Shown here: one piece after another, positions 8,503-17,834 of the stretch | How positions within the stretch are numbered: position 1 is the first letter of the stretch | Layout of the letters: each line of letters begins with the position of its first letter | Assembly (NCBI RefSeq): GCF_007997005.1 | Contig: NZ_VOSL01000054.1 | Span: forward strand, 124,001-188,000 | Direction: 5' to 3' | Source: Lujinxingia vulgaris | GTDB taxonomy: Bacteria > Myxococcota_A > Bradymonadia > Bradymonadales > Bradymonadaceae | DNA length: 64,000 nucleotides | Program-made: the position numbers and the translations under genes | Notes under the pieces: generated by a model | Told to the model about the DNA's origin: nothing | The model's database searches: none | The model's input: the letters and a program-made list of their open reading frames with translations, nothing else

Positions 8503-10254
8503 TTAGAAGGTGCTCTCCAGCGCCTTACGAAGCGTGCGGTCGTCGACGGCCGGTGAGCTGGTCTCGCGGTCTTTGCCGCCGCCCTCGGCCGGCGCCTCGA
8601 CCTCGTCGTTGACGAACTCAAAGTCCTGCACTTGCCCCAGGCGCTCAGCTTCGGCCAGACGACGGGCCAGCTCGCGCGCCTCAAAGGAGACGTACGCGCC
8701 GTGCATCGCCGCCGCGCTTACCACGTTGCCCATATCGAGCGGCGTCGTCGGAAGCTGCGGAACCTCCGCCTCAGCGGCGGCCCCCTGCTCGGTGACGGTC
8801 GCCTCGGTGGGTGGGTCACCGCCGGCCATCAGCGCGGCGATCATAAGCACCACCAGGGCCGCCCCTGCGCCCACGACCATCATGGTGCGACGGCGCTCCT
8901 CCCGGGCCGGTGCCGCGTCCAGCACCGCGCTGAACTCCTCGGAGGCCGTCGCCGGCCCGCGATTCACGCTGAGCTCCGCAGAGGCCGGAGGCGATGACGC
9001 GTTCGCTGTGTCGGAGGCGCCCGGCGCGGGCAGCGTGTCCAGAAACTCCCGGGCGCTGCTCAGGGGAAAGGCTGGCAGCGCGTTGGCCATATCAGTCTGG
9101 CCAAACGCGTCGATCTCACGAGCCGGTCGCTCCTGGGAGATCGAAGCCTCCGAGTTCGCCCGGGCGTCCAGAGTCTGCGAGATGTCCGGCGCGTCGCGGA
9201 TCCAGGCCTGCAGCGCGATCGGGTCGACCTCCTCCGCGGGAACATTCGCCAGCAGCTCCGGTCCAAAGTCCTGCGCGCGGATCACCTCCAGGCGCGCCAC
9301 CACTTCCTCCATCGACCCGGGCCGCTCGTCGGGGCGCTTGGCCAGCATGCTCAACACCAGCTCATCGAGGGCCGGAGGCACGCTGTTGAGCCCGGGGATC
9401 GAAGAGAGCGGGCGGGCCGGCTCGTTGAGGTGTTTGACCGCAAAGCCCATCTGCGTCGAGGCGTGAAAGGGCAGGTTTCCGCTGATCAGCTCGTAGAGCA
9501 TGACCCCAATCCCGTAGATATCGGCCGCCGCCCCGACCACATCACCACGGGCCTGCTCCGGGCTCATGTACGCCGGTGTGCCCCAGAGGGTGCCGGACTG
9601 CGTCATGGTCTCGGCGCGGTTGTGTTTGGCGATGCCGAAGTCGATAAGTTTAGGAAACTCGCGGTTCTCCTCAACCTTGAGCAGGTAGATATTTTCGGGC
9701 TTCAAATCGCGGTGAATCACATCCTGGGCGTGCGCCTCACCTAGCACCCCGCAGATGGGCGGGATGATGTCGAAGACCTCGCGGTAGGTCACAAAACGGT
9801 AGGCCAGCCGGTCGGCCAGGCTCTCACCATGGAGCAGCTCCATGACCATGTAGAAGTGGCCGTCGGAGGTCTGACCGAAGTCAAAGAGCCGCACCGCGTG
9901 CGGATGCTTGAGGTTGGAGATGACCCGCGCCTCGTACATGAAGCGCTTTCGGATCCCCTCGTCGCGGGCAAAATCGACCTTGAGCAGCTTGAGGGCCACG
10001 TCGGTCTCAAAGTCCAGGCGGCGCGCGCTGTAGACCGCGCCCATGCCGCCCTCCCCGAGCTTTTTGTAGATCTGAAAACGCCCGTCGAAGATCGAGCCTA
10101 TCAGGGGATCTTCGAGGTCTTCGAGCCCCGTCTCAATGAGGCGAGCGCCGTCGTCCGGGCATACCTCGAGCGCGGTGCTGAAGGTGCGGCCGCATTGCCA
10201 GCAGACCTTCTCGCGCACGGAGCTTGTCGGGTCGTGTTCGTCGGTAGAAGCCAC
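8503..10254 (-). CDS. Membrane-anchored Ser/Thr protein kinase with N-terminal zinc-ribbon-like segment
   Basis: About 583 residues from the GTG at 10254; the frame stays open to 10368 and start choice is uncertain. Residues 18-35 (CWQCG...CPDDG) form a ribbon-like cysteine motif often placed before myxobacterial-type kinases. The kinase domain has the G-loop GEGGMGAV (67-74), VALK (K89), HRDLKPEN, DFG and the activation-segment end GTPAYMSPEQ, so it should be active. A single membrane segment (VVGAGAALVVLMIAALMAG) lies near residues 459-480, followed by an Ala/Glu-rich periplasmic tail. It is divergent from an exported TPR/PEGA protein gene, a plausible partner. Confidence 0.9.
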   Translation of the reverse strand: MASTDEHDPTSSVREKVCWQCGRTFSTALEVCPDDGARLIETGLEDLEDPLIGSIFDGRFQIYKKLGEGGMGAVYSARRLDFETDVALKLLKVDFARDEGIRKRFMYEARVISNLKHPHAVRLFDFGQTSDGHFYMVMELLHGESLADRLAYRFVTYREVFDIIPPICGVLGEAHAQDVIHRDLKPENIYLLKVEENREFPKLIDFGIAKHNRAETMTQSGTLWGTPAYMSPEQARGDVVGAAADIYGIGVMLYELISGNLPFHASTQMGFAVKHLNEPARPLSSIPGLNSVPPALDELVLSMLAKRPDERPGSMEEVVARLEVIRAQDFGPELLANVPAEEVDPIALQAWIRDAPDISQTLDARANSEASISQERPAREIDAFGQTDMANALPAFPLSSAREFLDTLPAPGASDTANASSPPASAELSVNRGPATASEEFSAVLDAAPAREERRRTMMVVGAGAALVVLMIAALMAGGDPPTEATVTEQGAAAEAEVPQLPTTPLDMGNVVSAAAMHGAYVSFEARELARRLAEAERLGQVQDFEFVNDEVEAPAEGGGKDRETSSPAVDDRTLRKALESTF

Positions 10255-10465
10255 ACACGTCTCAGATAGGCTTGGGCAGGGTCCCACGCGAGGGCCGCAC
10301 GGGGGGCTCCGAGGCTCGGAGCACAACATCATGGCAATATAGGAGAAGCCCCCACAGGGGGCAATCACCCTTCGGTCCTCACCGGGTGCAGGCGTGGTTG
10401 TCAGATCGTCTGCTACCTCGTAGAGTTCGGCCAGATTTTCTGCGCACTTTCTTAACCTGACTGCT

Positions 10466-11530
10466 GTGGTTGAACGAACGCTGATGCTGCCATCATTCCG
10501 TCTTCTCGCTTCCGGGGGAAGCCGTCTGAGTCTGGGCGCGCTGACCGTGGTGGCCGTGAGCCTCTCGTCGCCCCTCTCGGTCCGGGCGCAGGCGCCCGCC
10601 CCGGCTCCTGCTCAATGCCCCGACTACGTCATCCCGGATCAGCAAGAGGATCCGCGGGTGTTGACCCTGCACGGGGTGTCTTGCTTTGAAGCCGGCGACT
10701 TTGAGCGGGCGTTGCATTATTACCTTCGCGCCTACGCCCGCAGCCCGGAGCCGCTTTTGCGGGGAGCGATCGGGCGCTCACTGCATGAGCTGGGCATCTA
10801 CGGCCCGGCCCGCCAGTTTTATCAGGATTATCTCGACAGCCCGGCGGCCGACGCCTCCGGCGCGCAGCGCATCCGCGAGCGCATCGATCAGCTCGACGCG
10901 ACCCTCGCCGCCGACGCCGCCGCGCTGGAGGTTCGCAGCTCGCCGCCGGGCGCGCGCGCCCACCTGGTGTTGGAGAGCGGGGAGTGGTTTGAGCTGGGTC
11001 CGACCCCTGTGACGACTCGGCTGCGCGAGGGGCATTACGAGGTGGCGATCACGCGCGAGGGCTACCAGACCCGACGCGTCAGCACTCGGGTTGACGCCAA
11101 CGCTCAAGCGGTAGTCGAGCCCACGCTTGTGGCGGATGCCGCGGCCTTCGATGTGAGCGCGGCCGGCTGGCGGCGCGGTGCGCTCTGGACGCTTGCGGCG
11201 AGTACCCCGGTGGCGGCGGCAGGCACAGCGATGCTCGTGCTCAGCGCGCAGGACACCGCGGCGGCCCGCGACGCCGCGCGCCAGTATGATGACCCAGGTG
11301 AGTTGGAGCGACGTCGTAGGGAGCTTCTGGAGCGCTCCGATGACCTGCGCACCTGGGGGACCGTCACCACGGTAGCCGGCGCGGCAGGCATCCTCACCGG
11401 CGTGGTCCTTTATCTGAGCGCCAACCGCCTCGCCAGCCCGGGAGGTGGGTCCGATGGCGAGTCGCAGGCTGGCTTGCGTGTGCAGCCGGAGCTGGGTGCC
11501 AACTACGCCGGCGTGCGCGTTCACTTCTGA
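10466..11530 (+). CDS. Exported TPR and PEGA-domain protein with two C-terminal membrane segments
   Basis: The 354-residue product (GTG at 10466; ATG at 10484 is equally possible) has a signal peptide ending near SVRAQA. TPR-like helices follow (CFEAGDFERALHYYLRAYA), then a PEGA domain (SPPGARAHL, GPTPVTTRLREGHYEVAI). Two hydrophobic stretches (LAASTPVAAAGTAMLVLSA and TVAGAAGILTGVVLYLSA) flank a charged Arg/Glu-rich linker. The C-terminus GVRVHF resembles a terminal beta-strand. PEGA proteins are usually cell-surface or envelope-associated. The gene is divergent from a Ser/Thr kinase and shares its overall plan with the protein at 39504-40403. Confidence 0.78.
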   Translation: MVERTLMLPSFRLLASGGSRLSLGALTVVAVSLSSPLSVRAQAPAPAPAQCPDYVIPDQQEDPRVLTLHGVSCFEAGDFERALHYYLRAYARSPEPLLRGAIGRSLHELGIYGPARQFYQDYLDSPAADASGAQRIRERIDQLDATLAADAAALEVRSSPPGARAHLVLESGEWFELGPTPVTTRLREGHYEVAITREGYQTRRVSTRVDANAQAVVEPTLVADAAAFDVSAAGWRRGALWTLAASTPVAAAGTAMLVLSAQDTAAARDAARQYDDPGELERRRRELLERSDDLRTWGTVTTVAGAAGILTGVVLYLSANRLASPGGGSDGESQAGLRVQPELGANYAGVRVHF

Positions 11531-11539
11531 CGCGCCCGC

Positions 11540-13108
11540 TCAGGTGGAATCGCCGCCCGCGTCGTCGGGCGTGCCATAGCCACCACCTCCCGGCGTCTCG
11601 ATGATCAGGCGATCCCCCGCCTCGACCTCCACGCTGACCTTTCCCTCCAGCACGTCTTCGCGACCGGTGCGCGCGCGAACCAGGCGCGTCGCGCCGCAGA
11701 CCCCGGGCGCCCCGCCCTCCAGTCCGTAAGGGGCAAAGCGCCGGCGCTCGGCCATCACGCTGACCGTGGCCGCCGCCTCAAAGATCATCTCCCGAACCAC
11801 GCCCTCGCCACCTCGGTACCTTCCCGCCCCGCCGGAGCCTTCCCGCCGGGCGTAACGCACCATGCGGATCGGATAGGCATGCTCCAGCGCCTCCACCGGC
11901 GTATTGAGCGTGTTGGTCATGTGCGTGTGCACCGCCGACTGCCCCTCCCAGCCCGGCCCGGCCCCCGCACCGCCGGCGATCGTTTCGTAATAGGCGAAGG
12001 GCCGGCCACCGTGGCGAGGATCATCGCCCCCAATCGTCAGGTTGTTCATCGAGCCGCAGGAGGCCGCCGGGATACGCCCGGGCAACGCCAGGGCCAGCGC
12101 GCCGAAGACCACATCGACGATGCGCTGGCTCGTCTCCACATTGCCCAGCGCCACCGCCGCCGGATAGCTCGCGTCGACCACCGTGCCCGCTTCGGTCAAC
12201 ACCTCGACGCAGCGCATGTACCCGCCGTTGGAAGGAAGCTCCGGCGGCGCCAGGCAGCGGAAGCAATAGAGCGCCGCTGAGACCGCCACCGCCCTCGGCA
12301 CATTCAGTGGCCCACGCACCGCCGGCGCGCTGCCCCGAAGATCCACTGTGGCGCGGCCATCCTCAATGCGCAGGTCGCAATGGATGCGGATCGCGCCGCT
12401 CCCAAGCCCGTCATCATCGAGCGCATCTTCATAGGACCAGCGCCCCTCGCCCACCTCGCGCAGCACCTCGCGCATAAAACGCTCGCTATGCGCCTGCAGC
12501 GCCCGGCAGGAATCGAGCACGTCCTTACCGCGCCGCTCCAGCTCCGCTTCAAGCCTGGCCACACCGCGCAGATTCGCGGCCAGCTGAGCCTGGAGATCAC
12601 CTCGACGCTCCTCCGGCGTGCGGCTGGCCGAGGTGATCGCCTCCATCACGTCCTCATCAAAGACCTGCGGTCCCAGCCGGATCCCCTCCTCATCGATATG
12701 TTCAGAGAGGCCCATGCTGCCCGGCCACCTGCCGCCCACGTCGGCGTGGTGCGCGCGGTTGGCCACCACAAACGCAAGCTCACCGGCGCCGTCAAAGACC
12801 GGTGAGACCAGCGTGATGTCCGGCAGGTGCGTGCCACCGGCGTAAGGGTCATTGAGGATGATATGCTGCCCGGGCTTCATTGGCAGCGTCTCCAGCGCGG
12901 CGGCCACGCTCATCGGCGCCGACCCCAGATGCACCGGGATATGCGCGGCCTGCGCCACCATCTCGCCAGCCCCGTCAAAGATGGCACACGAGTAGTCGCG
13001 ACGCTCTTTGATGTTCGGCGAAAAGGCCGAGCGCATCAGCACGACGCCCATCTCTTCGGCGATCGAGGCAAAACGGTGCCGCTCAAGCTCCAGGGTGATC
13101 GCGTCCAT
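11540..13108 (-). CDS. hyuB: Hydantoinase B / 5-oxoprolinase subunit
   Basis: The 522-residue protein matches HyuB throughout: an N-terminal AITLELERHRFASIAEEMG segment, NDPYAGGTHLPDITLVSPVF, and the C-terminal glycine-rich IIETPGGGGYG. HyuB works with HyuA in the ATP-dependent opening of hydantoins or 5-oxoproline. Its ATG overlaps the TAA stop of hyuA by one base, so the subunits are translationally coupled. Substrate cannot be read from sequence; the neighbouring glutamate dehydrogenase favours 5-oxoproline to glutamate. It converges with the TPR/PEGA gene only nine bases away. Confidence 0.92.
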   Translation of the reverse strand: MDAITLELERHRFASIAEEMGVVLMRSAFSPNIKERRDYSCAIFDGAGEMVAQAAHIPVHLGSAPMSVAAALETLPMKPGQHIILNDPYAGGTHLPDITLVSPVFDGAGELAFVVANRAHHADVGGRWPGSMGLSEHIDEEGIRLGPQVFDEDVMEAITSASRTPEERRGDLQAQLAANLRGVARLEAELERRGKDVLDSCRALQAHSERFMREVLREVGEGRWSYEDALDDDGLGSGAIRIHCDLRIEDGRATVDLRGSAPAVRGPLNVPRAVAVSAALYCFRCLAPPELPSNGGYMRCVEVLTEAGTVVDASYPAAVALGNVETSQRIVDVVFGALALALPGRIPAASCGSMNNLTIGGDDPRHGGRPFAYYETIAGGAGAGPGWEGQSAVHTHMTNTLNTPVEALEHAYPIRMVRYARREGSGGAGRYRGGEGVVREMIFEAAATVSVMAERRRFAPYGLEGGAPGVCGATRLVRARTGREDVLEGKVSVEVEAGDRLIIETPGGGGYGTPDDAGGDST

Positions 13109-15132
13109 TAAGGCTCCCGCTCCAGAATCAGATGTCCCCGACTCACAACCACCTCCCAGCCCGGGAGCACCACCGTGGTGGCGCTGTACTCGGTGAGGAT
13201 CACCGGCCCTTTGATGCGCTGGCCTTCGGCCAGCCAGGCCCGTTCGACCACCCGGGCGGCTTGAGGCCCCTCCCCCATGTCGAGCATCACCTCGTGGGCC
13301 GCTGCCAGCGCTTCGGCGTCGCCCCGAGGCGCGGCCGCATCAAGCGTCGGCGCATCGTTGAGGCTCGCGCTCAACCGCAAGCCCACAAGCTCCACCTCGC
13401 GGTCGGCGCGATAACCGTAGAGACGCTCATGCTCCTCTTCAAAGCGCTCGCTCGGGTCACTCAGCTCGTGGCGTTCTGCGGCCCAGTCCACGGGCACCAC
13501 CACCTCGAAGCTCTGCCCCTGGTAGCGAAGCCCTGCCTCCCAGCGAAGATCGATCGCGGCACCCTGCGCATCTCCGAGCGCCACCCGGGCCCGGGCCTCG
13601 CTCTCGTCGAGAAGTTCGCGCAGCGAGCCAACATCGGCGAGCACGTCGTGGAGCGGGCGCAGCACGGTGCGGCGGTAGTAGCGCCGGCGTTTCGCCCCCA
13701 GCATCCCTCGGGCCGAGAGCAGGCCGGGGTTCTGCGGGATGAGCACCCGCCGCATCGAGAGCGCCTCAGCCAGGCGGCAGGCATGCAGCCCGCCGGCTCC
13801 GCCGAACCCCACCAGGGTGTAGTCGCGGGGATCTCGCCCGCGCTCCAGGCTCACCACCTTGAGCGCGCGGGCCATCGCGGCGTCGGCGATAGCCAGCACC
13901 CCGCGGGCGACCTCCTCGGGTGGCGTCTCAAGCTCGTCAGAGAGCCGCTCCAGCGCCTCGCGGGCCGCCGAAGCATCCAGGGTCATCTCGCCACCTAAGA
14001 AGCGGTCGGAGCGCAGCGTTCCGAGCGCGAGATGCGCGTCGGTCACCGTCAGATCCTGCCCCCCGCGTCCGTAACATGCCGGCCCCGGGCTCGCTCCGGC
14101 GCTGCGCGGCCCCACCCGCAACGCCCCGCCCGCGTCACGGTACGCGATCGATCCCCCGCCGGCGCCCACGGTCACGATATCGATGACGGGAACGACCATC
14201 GAGAGCCCGTCGACCTCCGCGTCTTCCCGGACCTCCAGCTCGCCGTCGACCAGGCTGACATCGGTGGAGGTGCCGCCCATATCGAGCGTGATGATCGTCT
14301 CCAGGCCCACCTCCCGGGCGGCCTGAAGCGCTCCGACCACCCCGCCGGCCGGCCCCGAGAGCACCGTGTGCACGGGCTGCTCAGCCGCAAAGGCAACCTC
14401 CGCCCGACCACCGTGCGAGAGCAGCACCTCCACCCCACGCGCGCCCTCAAGCCGCTCCTGAAGTCGCCGCAGATAGCGCGCCATCAGCGGCCCCACGTAC
14501 GCATTCACACTCGCGGTGCTCGCCCGCTCAAACTCCCGAAACGCCCCGCTGATCTCGTGACTTGCGCTCACATGCCAGCCGGCGGCGTGCGCGCGAAGCG
14601 CGCGCGCAAGGCTCGCCTCATGCGCCGGGTTCGCCCAGGCGTGCAGCGTGCAGATCGCCACGGCCTCCACATCGAGGGCCTCAACCTCGGCCACCACCCG
14701 CGCGATCTCCGCCTCACACAACGGCTCGACCACCTCACCGGCGGCCGAGAGGCGCTCCCGCACCCCGATCACGTCGGCGCGCGCCACCACAGGCTCGGGC
14801 ATCGTCACGTGCAACGCGTAAAGATGTGGCCGAGCCTGCCTCCCGAGCCAGAGCACATCCTCAAAGCCCGCCGTGATCACACACGCCACGCGCGCCCCGC
14901 GGCGCTCCAGGAGCGCGTTGGTCGCCACGGTGGTCCCGTGCACCACCTCGTAGGGCCGCTCGCCAGGGCCAAGAAGCGCCTCGACCCCGTCGCCGATCGC
15001 CTCAGAGGGATCGGCCGGGGTCGAGAGCAGCTTATAGACCCGGAGGCGACCATCGCCGCCCGGCATCACCACATCGGTAAACGTACCACCGGTGTCGACG
15101 CCGAAGCGGCTGGCCTCCGTGGGCCTGGTCAT
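13108..15132 (-). CDS. hyuA: Hydantoinase A / 5-oxoprolinase ATPase subunit
   Basis: The 674-residue protein has the HyuA N-terminal phosphate-binding segment GVDTGGTFTDVV and the second TLDMGGTSTDVSLVDG signature of the ASKHA-like fold, followed by GAGGGSIA. The length is normal for a stand-alone HyuA subunit. It uses ATP to activate the cyclic amide for hydrolysis with HyuB. A GGAGG ribosome-binding site precedes the ATG at 15132. It lies 24 bases after the glutamate dehydrogenase stop and overlaps hyuB, giving a three-gene operon. Confidence 0.93.
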   Translation of the reverse strand: MTRPTEASRFGVDTGGTFTDVVMPGGDGRLRVYKLLSTPADPSEAIGDGVEALLGPGERPYEVVHGTTVATNALLERRGARVACVITAGFEDVLWLGRQARPHLYALHVTMPEPVVARADVIGVRERLSAAGEVVEPLCEAEIARVVAEVEALDVEAVAICTLHAWANPAHEASLARALRAHAAGWHVSASHEISGAFREFERASTASVNAYVGPLMARYLRRLQERLEGARGVEVLLSHGGRAEVAFAAEQPVHTVLSGPAGGVVGALQAAREVGLETIITLDMGGTSTDVSLVDGELEVREDAEVDGLSMVVPVIDIVTVGAGGGSIAYRDAGGALRVGPRSAGASPGPACYGRGGQDLTVTDAHLALGTLRSDRFLGGEMTLDASAAREALERLSDELETPPEEVARGVLAIADAAMARALKVVSLERGRDPRDYTLVGFGGAGGLHACRLAEALSMRRVLIPQNPGLLSARGMLGAKRRRYYRRTVLRPLHDVLADVGSLRELLDESEARARVALGDAQGAAIDLRWEAGLRYQGQSFEVVVPVDWAAERHELSDPSERFEEEHERLYGYRADREVELVGLRLSASLNDAPTLDAAAPRGDAEALAAAHEVMLDMGEGPQAARVVERAWLAEGQRIKGPVILTEYSATTVVLPGWEVVVSRGHLILEREP

Positions 15133-15156
15133 GATGCTACCTCCAGCTTTAGTCCC

Positions 15157-16494
15157 TTAAGGGAAGACGCCGCGCTCCACATAGACCGCGTTGATGCGCT
15201 GAATCGCCACGGCCAGCGCCGCGGTGCGGTTGTCGACGTCATTGGCGCGCGCAAACGCCCGCATCTCCTGGTAGGCGCTCTTCATCATGAAGTGCAGGCG
15301 GCTGTCGACCTCCTGAAGCTGCCAGGACTCCGAGCGCTTATTCTGAATCCACTCAAAGTACGAGACAACCACACCGCCAGCGTTGGCCATCATATCGGGG
15401 ATCACCTCGATGCCCCGCTCGGCCATCACGCGCTCACCGCCCAGGGTGGTCGGGCCGTTGGCCGCCTCCACCACCACGCGGGCTTTGAGCTTGCGCGCGA
15501 CTTCTTCGGTGACCTGAAGCTCCAGGGCGGCCGGAATGCAGATGTCGCACTCCACCTCCCAGAACTCATCCGACGTGATTGTTTTGGCGCCCGGATAGCC
15601 CGCCACTCCGCCATGCTCGGCGACGTGCTCGACGAGTTTACGCGGGTAGATGCCATCGGGGTTATAGAGCGTGCCGGTGTGGTCTTCGACCGCCACCATC
15701 ACCGCGCCCAACCGCGAGAGGATCTGCGCGGTGTGGCTTCCCACGTTACCAAAGCCCTGCAGCGTGTAGGTGCAACCATCGAGGCGGAAGCCGTGCTCGT
15801 CGGCCCACTCCTGAATGCAGTAGACCACGCCCTGGCCGGTGGCCTTCTCACGGCCGACGCTACCGCCGGAGTTGAGCGTCTTGCCGGTGACAATCCCGCG
15901 CTGCGCGTTCTTATCGTTGGCGTTATGGGTGTTCATGTAGGTGTCCATCATCCAGACCATCGTCTGGCTGTTGGTGCCCACATCCGGCGCCGGGATGTCG
16001 TACTCCGGGCCGATATTGTTGCCCAGGTCGTGCGTAAAGCGACGGGTGATGCGCTCCAGCTCGGTCTGGCTGTACTTGCTCGGGGTGAGGCGAATGCCGC
16101 CCTTGGCCCCGCCAAACGGCACGTTGAGCAGGGCGCATTTGTAGGTCATCAGCGCGGCGAGTGCTTTGACCTCTTCGAGCGTCACCTCGTGGTGATAGCG
16201 GATCCCGCCCTTGTAGGGGCCTTTGATGTTGTTGTGCTGAATCCGGTAGCCGGTAAAGAGCTCGTAACTTCCGTCGTCCATGCGCACCGGGAAGTTGACG
16301 ATGACCTCGTTTTTGGGCTGGCTCAAGATCAGGCGCACGTGGTCCTCAAGCGGCGCCGCGTCCATCGCCCGCTGGAGCTGAGCGAGGTGAACCTCAAAGA
16401 AGTTCTCCGCAGCAGCGGGGCTGGTCTGGGCCGCCTTCACAGAAGCCGGTGCCGTCGCCTCAACGACGTCGGGTGCGTCGGGTTTCTTGCTCAT
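15157..16494 (-). CDS. gdhA: Glu/Leu/Phe/Val-type glutamate dehydrogenase
   Basis: The 445-residue protein has the family's GPYKGGIRYH, the active-site lysine segment NVPFGGAKGGI, and the nucleotide-binding segment LQGFGNVGSHTAQIL. About 35 Ala/Pro-rich residues precede the catalytic fold and are not conserved in typical homologues. It should interconvert glutamate and 2-oxoglutarate with release or uptake of ammonia, using NAD or NADP (not determined). As first gene of an operon with hyuA and hyuB, it would take glutamate made from oxoproline into central metabolism. Confidence 0.92.
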   Translation of the reverse strand: MSKKPDAPDVVEATAPASVKAAQTSPAAAENFFEVHLAQLQRAMDAAPLEDHVRLILSQPKNEVIVNFPVRMDDGSYELFTGYRIQHNNIKGPYKGGIRYHHEVTLEEVKALAALMTYKCALLNVPFGGAKGGIRLTPSKYSQTELERITRRFTHDLGNNIGPEYDIPAPDVGTNSQTMVWMMDTYMNTHNANDKNAQRGIVTGKTLNSGGSVGREKATGQGVVYCIQEWADEHGFRLDGCTYTLQGFGNVGSHTAQILSRLGAVMVAVEDHTGTLYNPDGIYPRKLVEHVAEHGGVAGYPGAKTITSDEFWEVECDICIPAALELQVTEEVARKLKARVVVEAANGPTTLGGERVMAERGIEVIPDMMANAGGVVVSYFEWIQNKRSESWQLQEVDSRLHFMMKSAYQEMRAFARANDVDNRTAALAVAIQRINAVYVERGVFP

Positions 16495-16684
16495 CGCAGG
16501 ACCTTAATTTGGGACGTAGATGAAGAGCCAGAGTCACGTGCCACGACGTGACTTCAGCAGCGGATGGTCGCTCCGGAAAGGGGCTGCACAACGCTTACCG
16601 GACGCGATCGGATTAACAGCGCCACAGGGGAGCGTCAAGCGCTGGAGACGACGCGATGCGTCATCCCCGACCTGCCGAATCGCC

Positions 16685-17689
16685 TTACTCGGTGCGGTCT
16701 TCCGCGCTTTGCTCGGAGTCGGCCGCGGGGACCTCCGGCGCATCCTCGCCCGCAGGCTCCGCATCACCATCGGAAGTCCCATCGCCAGGCACGCCGCCCT
16801 CCGGCGGTACCGGCGCGAGATCGGGTTTCAACTCGCCCGCGTCGCGCTCCACCGGGCCTTCAAACCCGAGGATATCGCCGGTGTTTGAGACCTCGTACAC
16901 CACATCCAGCGCGACCTCGCCGCGGGGCACGCGCAGGGTGACCTCGGCGCTGCTGAAATCCTGAGGCGTCACCGCCACCACACCCGCCGGCGTCACGCCC
17001 AAACCCTGCAACGCGGCGACGCGCTCACCGAACTCCTCCAGGGAGGTGCCGTAGAGCTCCGACTCCGCCGCCACATAGCGGCGGGCCTGCTCGACGCGGC
17101 CGTTGGCCACGTCGCGGTGGAAGCGTTGCGCCAGCATCGCGGCGGGCTCGTCGGCCAGGCTTCGCGTCACCCGGGTCACCTCCCAGGCGCTCACGCCGTA
17201 GACGGGCTCAGCGCCTTCCCCACCGTGGTAGGCCACCTCCAGGCTGATCTGAAGCGCGTGCGAGGCGCTCGGCTCGGCAACGCGCGTGGTCATCTCCCAG
17301 ACCACCTCGCTCTGGTCGTCGTTGCGCGAGAGCAACGTCACGCCGAGGGGCGTGGGCATCCCCTTCTGCAGATCCTCGGTGTGCGGCTCAAAGGCACGGC
17401 GCACATCCTCGACTTCGAGCTCCTGCTTTGCGCTGGCGTCGAGCGCGGCGTAGGCGCTCTCGTAATCCTGCTCACGAAGATCGACCACAAACCCGTAAGC
17501 GTGCTCCTGAGCCCCCTCGGCCACCAGCGCGAGTTCTTGAAACTCGCCACAGCAGGAGACGGCCTTAAACGCTCCGAAGCCGGCCAGCACCGCGCCGATC
17601 AACACGATCACCGCGCAGCCGATCGCGCTGAACTTCAGCACTTTATTGAACGTGCTCGAGCCCTGCTCTCCACCCGAAAAATCTTCCAT
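16685..17689 (-). CDS. Single-pass membrane protein with tandem DUF4878-like periplasmic domains
   Basis: A 334-residue protein. After an N-terminal cytoplasmic segment, residues about 19-45 form one membrane helix (AIGCAVIVLIGAVLAGFGAF). The outer part seems to hold two related NTF2-like units: AYGFVVDLREQDYESAYAALD and later FHRDVANGRVEQARRYVA. This pattern of a helix starting a 'used-up-by' lipoprotein-like domain recalls DUF4878, but I cannot confirm it. The C-terminal 60 residues are acidic, Pro-rich and probably disordered. The function is unknown. It stands alone between intergenic gaps of 190 and 145 bases. Confidence 0.72.
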   Translation of the reverse strand: MEDFSGGEQGSSTFNKVLKFSAIGCAVIVLIGAVLAGFGAFKAVSCCGEFQELALVAEGAQEHAYGFVVDLREQDYESAYAALDASAKQELEVEDVRRAFEPHTEDLQKGMPTPLGVTLLSRNDDQSEVVWEMTTRVAEPSASHALQISLEVAYHGGEGAEPVYGVSAWEVTRVTRSLADEPAAMLAQRFHRDVANGRVEQARRYVAAESELYGTSLEEFGERVAALQGLGVTPAGVVAVTPQDFSSAEVTLRVPRGEVALDVVYEVSNTGDILGFEGPVERDAGELKPDLAPVPPEGGVPGDGTSDGDAEPAGEDAPEVPAADSEQSAEDRTE

Positions 17690-17834
17690 CGTCCCGTCTC
17701 CTGCCGAAGATCGTATCTGACGCTACCGCGAACCTCGCAACCGGAGAGGACCATACGCAAATCCGCGCGTGTTGTCCTCCCCGGCAGCCTCAATCCCATC
17801 GTAACTTAACGAGGCGGCGCTTCGCCCCGAGCCC

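Noticed and set aside
15154-15163. Palindrome CCCTTAAGGG at the glutamate dehydrogenase stop
   Set aside because: It is only 10 bases, sits at the end of a gene inside an operon and is probably chance.
14032-16551. 839-residue plus-strand frame over hyuA and glutamate dehydrogenase
   Set aside because: Same reason: the minus-strand genes are clear family members and the plus frame has a His/Arg-rich shadow composition.
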